A stretch of 45,236 nt of DNA, taken from Sphingomonas sp. CCH10-B3. Its GTDB lineage: Bacteria; Pseudomonadota; Alphaproteobacteria; Sphingomonadales; Sphingomonadaceae. The first letter of the stretch is position 1, and every line of letters begins with the position of its first letter. The stretch covers positions 1 to 45,236 of the forward strand of contig NZ_LSIJ01000019.1 of the NCBI RefSeq assembly GCF_001556185.1, given 5' to 3'. The notes below the pieces were generated by a model. It saw only the letters and a list, made by a program, of their open reading frames with translations. It searched no databases and was not told where the DNA came from. Shown in pieces: positions 8,321 to 16,900 of the stretch. The position numbers were made by a program, and so were the translations under genes.

Positions 8321-8779
8321 ATGGGGACGGAACAGGTCAGTTCTCGGCTGCACCGGCGGCTGGTCGACGCGCTATACGTCGAGGCGATGCTGCTCGCCGA
8401 CGAGGCGCGCGCCTATTTCGACGAAGGCGGTCGCGAGGATCGCGAGGCGCTCGGGCCAATGGAGCGCGTGGCCTATTCGTGCGAGTCACTGAAAGTCACG
8501 ACGCGGCTGATGCACGTGATTGCCTGGCTGCTCACCCAGCGCGCGGTGGATGCCGGCGAAATGAGCCGGACCGACGCGCTCGATCCGTCGCGAAGGCTGG
8601 GGGCGCCGCCGCATTCCGATCCTGAAGTGATTGCATCGATGCCACCGCAGACGCGGGCGCTGGTGCGAGCGAGCATCGATCTGTTCCGCCGCACTGCCCG
8701 GCTCGATGCGGATCAGCTGGGCACGCCGACGGAAAGCCCGGCGCGCGCGATTCTGGAACGGCTGGCGGTGTCGATTTAG
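8321..8779 (+). CDS. DUF1465 family protein
   Basis: A 152-residue mainly helical cytoplasmic protein. The RLVDALYVEAMLLADEARAYFD start and the internal RVAYSCESLKVTTRLMHVIAWLLTQRAV segment are the conserved parts of DUF1465, a family found mainly in alphaproteobacteria and without an assigned function. Published knowledge of a role is lacking as far as I know. I chose ATG 8321; a longer form would have to begin with TTG at 8273. It probably shares a transcript with the DUF465 gene before it. A strong hairpin lies about 75 bases after its stop. Confidence 0.85.
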   Translation: MGTEQVSSRLHRRLVDALYVEAMLLADEARAYFDEGGREDREALGPMERVAYSCESLKVTTRLMHVIAWLLTQRAVDAGEMSRTDALDPSRRLGAPPHSDPEVIASMPPQTRALVRASIDLFRRTARLDADQLGTPTESPARAILERLAVSI

Positions 8780-8853
8780 GGGTCGGTCGGACGGCAGCTT
8801 TCGCCTGAGCGACAGACGTTCATTGCGTACGCAACGCCGCTCAAAGTCCCCCG

Positions 8854-8878
8854 TCGCCCCGTGTCAAGCACGGGGCGA
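8854..8878. terminator. GC-rich hairpin between convergent genes (terminator or repeat palindrome)
   Basis: A perfect 10-bp stem (8854-8863 pairs with 8869-8878; left arm TCGCCCCGTG) with a 5-base loop TCAAG. It lies between the DUF1465 gene (+) and the nitronate monooxygenase-like gene (-). There is no T run on either side, so it may instead be a member of the dispersed palindromic repeats common in alphaproteobacterial intergenic DNA. Confidence 0.6.
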
Positions 8879-8976
8879 TGGGCTAAAGTAGATTCTATAC
8901 ATCAGGCGCAAATGCGGGTTGACGCTGCCCGTCCGCCTCCCACCAAATTCAGACACTAGACCGAGCGCGATCAGAC

Positions 8977-9948
8977 CTAAGCCGCCACAGCCTCCGCCAC
9001 GCCCAGCCGCGCTTGCGCCGCGCGATATTCGCCCGCGATCCGCTCGACCATTTCCGCGACCGTGCCGACGTGATCGACGACGCCGATGCCCTGGCCTGAT
9101 CCCCAGATGTCGCGCCATGCCTTGGCCCCGGCATTGCCGCCGAAGTTCATCGTGCTCAGATCGCCCTCGGGCAGGTTGTCGGGATCGAGCCCGGCGGCTT
9201 CGATCGAGCTGCGCAGATAATTGCCGTGCACGCCGGTAAACAGGTTCGAATAGACGATGTCGGCGGCCTTCGACGCGACGATCGATTCCTTATAGGCGGG
9301 CTGGGCGTTCGCCTCCTCGGTCGCGATGAAGGCCGAGCCGATATAGGCAAGGTCGGCGCCCATCGCTTGCGCCGCCAGCACCGCGCCGCCATTGGCGATC
9401 GAGCCCGACAGCGCCAGCGGACCGTCGAACCACTGGCGGATTTCCTGGATCAGCGCGAAGGGCGAGAGGCGACCGGCATGGCCACCGGCGCCGGCTGCAA
9501 CCGCGATCAGCCCATCGGCGCCCTTTTCGATCGCCTTGCGGGCGAAGCGATCGTCGATGATGTCGTGCAGCGTGATGCCGCCCCAGCCATGCACGGCGGT
9601 GTTGAGATCCTCGCGCGCGCCGAGCGAGGTGATGATGATCGGCACTTGCCACTTCGCGCAGGTCGCCAGATCGGCCTCAAGCCGGTCGTTCGAGCGGTGG
9701 ACGATCTGGTTGACGGCGAAGGGCGCGGCGGGGCGATCGGGATTGTCGCGGTTCCATGCCGAAAGCTCTTCGGTGATGCGATGGAGCCATTCGTCGAGCA
9801 GCGCCTGCGGCCGCGCATTGAGCGCGGGGAAGGAGCCGACGATCCCCGCCTTGCACTGGGCAATGACGAGTTCGGGACCCGAGATGATGAACAGCGGCGA
9901 CCCGATCACGGGCAGGCGCAGGCGGTCGAATAAAGGTGGCAGGCTCAT
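8977..9948 (-). CDS. Nitronate monooxygenase-like FMN oxidoreductase
   Basis: A 323-residue TIM-barrel flavoprotein of the nitronate monooxygenase/2-nitropropane dioxygenase family, which oxidise nitronates; many members act on unknown substrates. Family features: LPVIGSPLFIISGPELV at the N-terminus, the glycine-rich GADGLIAVAAGAGGHAG loop with the catalytic-type His, and LALSGSIANGGAVLAAQAMGADLAYIGSAFIATEEA for FMN phosphate binding. The ATG at 9948 begins the conserved part; the frame runs 18 codons further but starts there with no support. It is divergent from the M1 peptidase gene with about 100 bases between them. A stand-alone gene. Confidence 0.9.
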   Translation of the reverse strand: MSLPPLFDRLRLPVIGSPLFIISGPELVIAQCKAGIVGSFPALNARPQALLDEWLHRITEELSAWNRDNPDRPAAPFAVNQIVHRSNDRLEADLATCAKWQVPIIITSLGAREDLNTAVHGWGGITLHDIIDDRFARKAIEKGADGLIAVAAGAGGHAGRLSPFALIQEIRQWFDGPLALSGSIANGGAVLAAQAMGADLAYIGSAFIATEEANAQPAYKESIVASKAADIVYSNLFTGVHGNYLRSSIEAAGLDPDNLPEGDLSTMNFGGNAGAKAWRDIWGSGQGIGVVDHVGTVAEMVERIAGEYRAAQARLGVAEAVAA

Positions 9949-10051
9949 GTTCGTTTCATAGCGCAACCGAATATTCTGTCCAGCGGTCGGCAATTGCTTC
10001 AACCGCCAAATTGCGGCAGGAGCCGGAGAAATTTAATTGCGGAGACTTACC

Positions 10052-12649
10052 ATGATGTCGTTGGTGCAGCGCCTGGGTCTTGCCGGTCTCATGGTGACGG
10101 TTGCGGCTCCCGCGCTGGCTGCGGGGCAGTTGCCGACTTCGGTGGTCCCGGTCCGCTATGACATCCGGGTCGATCCCAATGCGGCCGCCAAGACCTTCAC
10201 CGGGCTCGAGACGATTACGGTGACGGCGAAACAGGCAGTGCGCACGGTGACGCTCAACGCCGCTGACCTCAAGATCACGCGCGCGACCATCGATGGCAAG
10301 CCAGTGCCGTTCAAGCTTGATGCGGCGAGCCAGCAAATCACGCTGACCGCACCCGCGCCGCTCAAGCCCGGCACGCATAGCCTGGGGTTCGTCTGGTCGG
10401 GTACGATCAACGATACGGCCGCGGGCTTTTTTGCGATCGACTACAAGAATCCTGACGGCTCGGCAGCGCGGATGCTCGCGACGCAATTCGAGGCGCCCGA
10501 CGCGCGCCGCTTCGCGCCGATGTTCGACGAACCGGCGTTCAAGGCCAAGTTCAAGCTATCGGCAGTCGCGCCGGCCAAGCAGCTTGCCTATTCGAACATG
10601 CCGGCCACCGTGTCGCGGCTCGCCGATGGGCGTCAGCTATTCAGCTTTGCCGAATCGCCGGTGATGTCGAGCTATTTGCTGTTCCTCGGCATGGGCGATG
10701 TCGAGCGCAAGACGGTGATGGCCGGCAAGACCGAAATCGGCATCATCACCCGGCGCGGCGTCGTCGATCAGGGTGATTATGCACTTGCTTCGGCAAAGCG
10801 GCTGTTGAGCTATTACAACGATTATTTCGGCCAGCCCTATCCGCTGCCCAAGCTCGACATGGTCGCCGGGCCGGGGTCGTCGCAATTCTTCGGCGCGATG
10901 GAGAATTGGGGGGCGATCTTCTATTTCGAGCCGACCGTGCTTTACGATCCCAAGCGCGCCACCGTCAGCGGCAAGCAGGGGATTTTCGTCACCGTAGCGC
11001 ATGAAGTGGCGCACCAGTGGTTCGGAAATCTGGTGACGATGCGCTGGTGGGACGATCTCTGGCTCAACGAGGGTTTTGCCTCGTGGATGGAAAACAAGGC
11101 CAGCGGCGATCTCAACCCCGAATGGTTCGCGCGCGAGACGGCGGTGTCGAACGACCGCGAAGCCGCACTTGGCGCAGATTCGACCGCCGCGACGCATCCC
11201 ATCGTTCGCAAGGTCGAAACCGTCGACCAGATTGGCGAGGCGTTCGATAGTATCACCTATCAAAAGGGCCAGGCCGTCATCGGCATGATCGAATCGACGC
11301 TCGGCGCCGATCCCTTCCGCGCCGGCATCCGCCGCTACATGGCGAAGTATAAATATGGGAACACCGAAACCGATCAGCTTTGGGCCGAGCTCGAAGCGAC
11401 ATCGAATATGCCGGTCAAGAGTTTCGCGCGCGATTTCACGCTGCAAGGCGGCGTGCCGCTGATCACGGTGTCGGGCGTGACGTGCAGCGGCGGCAAGACC
11501 AATGTCACGCTGGCGCAGTCGCGGTTCGGGCTCGATGCCGCGTCCAAGGTGCCGCAGCGCTGGCAGGTGCCACTCACCGTCGCGACGCTGGGCGGCACGC
11601 CGACCCAGACCTTTGTGAAGTCGGAGACGCCCCAGACGATGACGGTCGCGGGCTGTGGCACCGTCGTCGCCAATCTCGGCAAGGGCAGCTATGCCCGGGT
11701 GAAGTACGACGATGCGGCCCATGCAGCGCTGGTGCGCGACTATTCGCGGCTGGCGGTCGCCGACCGGCTCGGCACGCTTGGCGATGATTTCGCGCTGGCG
11801 GCCTCGGGTGACCAGAGTCTCGCGCGCTATTTCGAACTCGTCGGTGCGGTGACGCCTGACGCCAATCCACTCGAATGGGACATGATCGCCGACGACATCG
11901 GCGGGCTGGCTGGGTTGTTCGCGCAGACCGACCTCGAGGCGCCGCTGCGCGCACGGACGATCAAGCTGCTCGCCCCGGTGATGGCGCGCGTTGGTTTCAC
12001 GGCCAAGGCCGACGAGCCGGCGATTGTGACCAATCTGCGCGAGACACTGGTGTCGCGGCTCGGCCTGGCGGGCGATCCCGATGTCGCCGCGCAGGCGCGG
12101 CGCTATGTGGCGGCGCTGGCGACCGATCCCACTGCGATCCCGCCCGCGATCCGCCAGCCGATCCTGACCACCTATGCCGTCAACGCGACGCCCGCCGAAT
12201 GGGATGCGCTGCTGTCAATCGCCAAGTCGACCAACAATCCGGTTGCGAAAAACGGCTATATCCGGCTGCTGGGCACGGCGCGCGACGATGCACTGGCGGC
12301 GCGGGCGCTCGACCTGATCAAGGCAAATGATTTCACCGCGCCACAAAAGGCCGAACTGCTCGGCGCGATTGCCGGGCGCCACCCGGACATGGCGTTCGAC
12401 TTCGCGGTCGCTAATCTCGATCTCGTCAACAGCCTGCTGGAGACGAGCACGCGCGCGGGCTTTATCGTCGCGCTGGGGAGCCGGTCGAACGATCCGGCGA
12501 TGCCGGGCAAGATCCAGGCCTTCGCCGAGAAAAACCTGCCCGAAGCCTCGCGCGGCGGGGCCAAGCGCGCGCTGACGGCCATTGCGGTGCGCAAATCGGC
12601 AGCCGACCGGCTGCGCGCGGCAACCGCAGCCTGGCTCGCGGGGAGCTAA
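10052..12649 (+). CDS. Secreted M1 family zinc aminopeptidase
   Basis: An 865-residue M1 metallopeptidase that removes N-terminal residues from peptides. The signal peptide is MMSLVQRLGLAGLMVTVAAPALA, so it acts outside the cytoplasm. The exopeptidase motif GAMEN is at about 281-285. The zinc site HEVAH is at 317-321, with the third ligand Glu in NEGF about residue 340. The second half is a helical ERAP1-like C-terminal domain (about 540-860). GGAGA at 10041-10045, 6 bases ahead, supports the ATG at 10052; a second ATG follows at once. The stop codon overlaps that of the convergent carbonic anhydrase-like gene by two bases. Confidence 0.95.
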   Translation: MMSLVQRLGLAGLMVTVAAPALAAGQLPTSVVPVRYDIRVDPNAAAKTFTGLETITVTAKQAVRTVTLNAADLKITRATIDGKPVPFKLDAASQQITLTAPAPLKPGTHSLGFVWSGTINDTAAGFFAIDYKNPDGSAARMLATQFEAPDARRFAPMFDEPAFKAKFKLSAVAPAKQLAYSNMPATVSRLADGRQLFSFAESPVMSSYLLFLGMGDVERKTVMAGKTEIGIITRRGVVDQGDYALASAKRLLSYYNDYFGQPYPLPKLDMVAGPGSSQFFGAMENWGAIFYFEPTVLYDPKRATVSGKQGIFVTVAHEVAHQWFGNLVTMRWWDDLWLNEGFASWMENKASGDLNPEWFARETAVSNDREAALGADSTAATHPIVRKVETVDQIGEAFDSITYQKGQAVIGMIESTLGADPFRAGIRRYMAKYKYGNTETDQLWAELEATSNMPVKSFARDFTLQGGVPLITVSGVTCSGGKTNVTLAQSRFGLDAASKVPQRWQVPLTVATLGGTPTQTFVKSETPQTMTVAGCGTVVANLGKGSYARVKYDDAAHAALVRDYSRLAVADRLGTLGDDFALAASGDQSLARYFELVGAVTPDANPLEWDMIADDIGGLAGLFAQTDLEAPLRARTIKLLAPVMARVGFTAKADEPAIVTNLRETLVSRLGLAGDPDVAAQARRYVAALATDPTAIPPAIRQPILTTYAVNATPAEWDALLSIAKSTNNPVAKNGYIRLLGTARDDALAARALDLIKANDFTAPQKAELLGAIAGRHPDMAFDFAVANLDLVNSLLETSTRAGFIVALGSRSNDPAMPGKIQAFAEKNLPEASRGGAKRALTAIAVRKSAADRLRAATAAWLAGS

Positions 12650-13173
12650 TCGATCCGCTTCAGCCCCGTCGCACAGGCACGGCTCTTGTCGACATAATGC
12701 TGCGCCGACATGCGCAGCATTGCCGCTGAGGCGTCGTCGAGCGTGCGCACCACGCGTGCGGGGCTGCCGACGATCAGGCTGTTCGGCGGAAAGCTCTTGC
12801 CCTCAGTCACCAGTGCGCCCGCGCCGACGATCGATCCTTCGCCGATGACAGCCCGGTTCAGCACGATCGCGCCCATGCCGATCAGCACCAGATCGCCGAT
12901 CGTGCAGCCGTGCAGGATCGCATGATGGCCGATCGTGCAGTCGCTGCCGATCGTCAGCGGCGCGCCGGGGTCCGAATGCAGCATCGCGCCCTCCTGCACA
13001 TTGCTGCGGGGACCGACGATGATCGGCGTGTTGTCGCCGCGGATCACGGCGCCGAACCAGACGCTCGCGTCGGTGGCGAGGCGGACGTCGCCGATCACAT
13101 CGGCACTCGGCGCGACCCAGGCACCGGCAGGGTCGAGCACCGGGCGATGCCCGTCGATTTCATAAAGCGGCAT
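12646..13173 (-). CDS. Gamma-carbonic anhydrase-like hexapeptide-repeat protein
   Basis: A 175-residue left-handed beta-helix protein with hexapeptide repeats ([LIV]GxxxxI pattern, about residues 20-135) and a C-terminal helix. The metal-site histidines of the gamma-carbonic anhydrase family are present: His66 (MLHSD) and the GHHAILH stretch (83-88). Family members trimerise; some hydrate CO2, others (YrdA, PaaY-like) have different or unknown activity. ATG 13173 with GGGGAG upstream is preferred over the longer frame to 13257. It is divergent from the ModE-type regulator (68 bases between starts) and convergent with the M1 peptidase. Confidence 0.92.
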   Translation of the reverse strand: MPLYEIDGHRPVLDPAGAWVAPSADVIGDVRLATDASVWFGAVIRGDNTPIIVGPRSNVQEGAMLHSDPGAPLTIGSDCTIGHHAILHGCTIGDLVLIGMGAIVLNRAVIGEGSIVGAGALVTEGKSFPPNSLIVGSPARVVRTLDDASAAMLRMSAQHYVDKSRACATGLKRID

Positions 13174-13241
13174 GACATCACTCCCCCTTATTGGCGCCGC
13201 GCCATCTTGCGCCGTCGCACATGCTGCGACTAGCCTGAACC

Positions 13242-13604
13242 ATGCGTGTCGGACCACTCAAGCTCAAAGCGCAGCTCTTCTGCGGCGACGAGCCTGCGCT
13301 CGGCCCAGGTAAGGCCGATCTGCTTGAAGCCATTGAGCAGACCGGGTCGATCTCGGCCGCCGGTCGCGCGCTCGGCATGAGCTATCGCCGGACATGGTTA
13401 CTGGTCGACAGCATGAACCGCTGCTTCACCGACAAGCTGGTCGAAGCGCAAGCCGGGGGAGGGGCAGGGCGCGGTGCGCGGGTCTCGCCAACGGGCCGCG
13501 CAGTGCTCGCGCGCTATCGGGCGATGGAGGCCCGGCTCGCCGAGGCCGCGGCCGACGATCTTGCGGCGATGGCCCCCTATCTGCGTGAATCGCCGCGCGA
13601 TTAG
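13242..13604 (+). CDS. ModE N-terminal-type winged-helix regulator without a molybdate-binding domain
   Basis: A 120-residue DNA-binding protein. The LLEAIEQTGSISAAGRALGMSYRRTWLLVDSMN segment is the winged helix-turn-helix of ModE/LysR-like regulators, and GAGRGARVSPTGRAVLARYRAME matches the wing and linker of ModE. The protein ends there: the TOBE/MopI domains that bind molybdate in full ModE are absent. Short ModE-type proteins like this are common, and their ligand is unknown. No molybdate transport genes are in the window. It is divergent from the carbonic anhydrase-like gene, so control of that gene and of itself is possible. Confidence 0.88.
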   Translation: MRVGPLKLKAQLFCGDEPALGPGKADLLEAIEQTGSISAAGRALGMSYRRTWLLVDSMNRCFTDKLVEAQAGGGAGRGARVSPTGRAVLARYRAMEARLAEAAADDLAAMAPYLRESPRD

Positions 13605-13703
13605 GCCGACTTAACGTCGATCAGCCCCTTTTTCGCGACGCGCGCGCACGCCTGTCATCTTTGGACTTTAAGGACCGCGAGCGTTCGGAACAGGAGGTCA
13701 GCC

Positions 13704-13916
13704 ATGATTCAAGCGGTCCGGTGCCTGGTCGGCCAGCATAGTCCCAATCGTCGACGAGTGTGGAACGATTCGGTCAACATGCGTAGCGAATGTCGCGGGT
13801 GTGGCCTGCCGCTTGTCCGCGATCTCAACGGCTGGCGACCGTTCGAACCTTCGGATTACAGCGAATGGCGTTTGCCGCATCCGCATTCGGATCCAACACT
13901 TCGCAAACGCGCCTGA
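13704..13916 (+). CDS. Small Cys/His protein
   Basis: A 70-residue basic protein with no membrane segment. A strong ribosome binding site (AGGAGGT, 13692-13698) sits at the right distance from ATG 13704, so it is likely to be well translated. It holds RCLVGQH near the N-terminus and ECRGCG in the middle; the Cys-x2-Cys plus a preceding Cys/His pair could bind a metal. The name of the family is not known to me. It is followed by a strong hairpin that also ends the RTX gene from the other side. Confidence 0.75.
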   Translation: MIQAVRCLVGQHSPNRRRVWNDSVNMRSECRGCGLPLVRDLNGWRPFEPSDYSEWRLPHPHSDPTLRKRA

Positions 13917-13948
13917 TTGGCCGACCCAAGCGGACAGCGCCAGATGAC

Positions 13949-13974
13949 GGCGGCGGCGTGATACCGCCGCCGCC
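13949..13974. terminator. Bidirectional GC hairpin terminator candidate
   Basis: A perfect 10-bp stem made of GGCGGCGGCG (13949-13958) and its complement (13965-13974) around a 6-base loop TGATAC. It lies in the 66-base gap between the convergent small Cys protein gene and the RTX gene. No T run follows on either side. Confidence 0.6.
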
Positions 13975-13982
13975 GAATGCCC

Positions 13983-16900
13983 TCAGATGAAATCGGTGGT
14001 GGCGATTGATGCCGGCGGGTTGCTCAGCTGGATCACCAGATCGACGTTGAGCGTATAGCCCGCAGTCCCATCGCCATCGACGACAAGGAAGGTCGTTCCG
14101 GCCAGCGTGCCCGACGTCGGCGTGAACAGCACCGCATGGTTCGCGCCCAGCTGTGCCGGCCCCAGCGCCGCCGCCAGATCGGCATCGAATGTCGCCGTCG
14201 ACAGCGCGCCCGACGTAACGGTCGCGTCGATCGCCGTGATCGTGTTGAACGTGTCGATCCGGTCGACGCCCGACACAAAGCCGTTGATGCGGTCGAACGC
14301 GGCGCCCGAAGATTCGCCGCCGATGGTGTAGCGATAGATGTCCGCTCCGGCCCCGCCGGTCAGGATATCCGCTCCCACGCCGCCAAAGAGTGTATCGGCG
14401 CCCGCCCCGGTCGTGATCGTGTCGTCCCCATAGCCGCCAATGATGCTGTAATTGCCATTGGTTTCGGCCGAGGCATTGAGAATCAGGTTGGTCGCCACGG
14501 GCAGCGCGTGAATGGTGAAAGTCTGGCCGGCCCCGACAACGGCATCGACAAAGGTCAGGTTGTAATTCGCCAGATCGCCGACGACGCCGCGGAGCAGCGC
14601 CAACACTTCGACATTCTGGAAAGTCACGCCGAAAAAGGTGGTGGTGTAGTTCCCGTCCAGGGCGACTTGATCGTTGGTCCCCGCGCCGCCATTGACCGTG
14701 TCGGTGTTCGAATCGAAGGCGCCGGGGCCGAAGTAAATGCCGTCGTTGCCCGCGCCCGTGGCAATCGTGTCGGCGCCGCGTCCGGCATAGACGCGGTAGG
14801 ACCCATTGGTCTCGGACGAGGCGTTGAGCTGGAAGCTTTCATTTGCCGCAAGGCTGCTGGCATAAATGACGAGTTCCTGGCCCGCAGCGACATTGCCGTC
14901 GTTCATCACCAGATTGTAGCTGTACGGCGTGCCACTGCCGCCGCCATAGGTGTTGACGGTGCTCGACAGCAGCGCGAGCACTTCGACATTGCTCAACTGG
15001 CTGGCGCCGAAGTTGTAGCTGTAACTGCCTTGCAGCGCGATCTGGTCGTTGGTGCCGGTCCCGCCGTCAACGGTGTCGCTGGCATTGAACGCTGCGCCGA
15101 AATAGAAGGCGTCGTTGCTGGCGCCGCCCGATACCGTGTCATTCCCGCCCTGCGAAAGGTTGAAGAAATCGACATTGTTGGTGCCGGTCAGCGTGTTGTT
15201 GCCCGCGTCGCCGCGCAGCTGGTCGCCCGCTGAATCAACACCGTTGACCGTCACGTTGACGGTCGCAGTACCCCCGCCGACGAGCGTGTAGGTGAAGCTG
15301 TCGATGGCACTGCCGTTGGCGGCGCCGGTGGCCGTCGCCGTGGCAGGTGGAATGAGGTAGTTGAAGACGCCGTTCGGGTTATAAGTCAGCGTGTTATTGG
15401 CATTGCGCGTGACGATGGCCCCCGATGCCAGCGTTACTGTTCCGCCTGCACCGATCGTCACGCCGTTGATCTGGTTGATCGTCAGCGTGCCGCCCGGATC
15501 GCTGTCGTTCGCCAGAATCGCGATCGACGTCGTGGCATTCTCGTTCACCGTGCCAGCATCATTGACGCCGACGCTGGGCGAGAAGAAACCGAAGCCGAGC
15601 GTGTTGTTGGTGTCGTTGCCGGTGCCCGCTGTCGGCTCGTTGTTATAGCTGAGCGTGATGATCTGGTTCGAGACAATGCCGCCCGTAATCACGCTGCCGT
15701 TGCTGTCACCGGCGATGTTATTGTTCGGATCGACTACTCTGGTTGTCGAAATTCGGCCATTAAGCGCGCCAGCGCCAGTGAAATTCGAAGCGTCGAGCCG
15801 GACGATGTAGTTGCCGGGGGCAAGGTTCGCGAAGCTGTAGACGCCGTTCGCGCCGGTTGTGCCGGTTGCAAGCTGGGTGTCGCCAGCGTCGAGAATGGTG
15901 TTGCCGTTGGTATCCGCAAACAGCGTCAGCGCGACGCCGGTCGGCCCGACTTCGCCATTATTCTGCAGCCCGTCGCGGTTGGTGTCGATGAACACCGATC
16001 CGCCGAGCGTCAGCGTGTCGATCGTCAGCGTCTGGGTGTTGCTGGTAACGGTCGCGAAGTTGCTGCCCGTAATCGTCGAGGCCGAGGTCGGGTTGGTGAT
16101 GACCTGGTTGCCGAGCGCATTGATGGTCGAATCGAACTGGATTTCGACTGCGCGGCCGGCGGCGAGCGTGCCGATGGCGGTCGCGCCAAGCGCAAAGGCT
16201 TCGCCGGTCACGCTGCCGGGGACCGCACCTTCGGCCTGGCCGGGGGCGGGCAGGCGGCGCTCGCCCGGGTTGATATAGCCATAGAGCAGGTTGCTGCTGT
16301 CGCTCGACAGATAGGTGTCTTCAAGCCCGATCGCGTGGCCCAGCTCGTGGAGCACCACCGTCAGCAAGTCGATGCGCGATGCCGTGATTTCGTTCAGGCC
16401 GCGCAGCCCGGCGCTCGTGCTGCCGAATTCGACGTCGTCGCCCGGCGTTGCGTCGATGAACCAGCGGAAGCCCGCGCCGTCGCTGTCGATCTGAATGCCG
16501 CGCGCCGACGCTAGACCGAGGTAGATACCCGGCATGTCGGCGACTTCGAAGCGCACGGCCTGGAGCGCAGCGAGCTGCTCGTCGGTTACCCCGGCGGCAA
16601 CCCAGCGCTCGATCGCGGCGGCGACGATGGCATCAAGTGCTGCCTGCGTCAGAATGCCGGTTTCGGTCGCGGCGATCGGCGTCAGGTCGAACGATGTCGG
16701 TGCGCTTGGTGCGGTAGCTTCGGGCGCCGCTACCGCAGCCGGATCGGCGGGCAGGTCAAAGGCATTGGGATCGAGCGTCTGGCCGATGATATTGCCCTCA
16801 TCGTCGAGCTGGACGCTGATGTGGCCGTTGGTCGGGCCATCGCCGAACAGCCCGAAGCGATCGGCGATCGAGCCGGTCGCAATCTTGATCGGGCCGAAGG

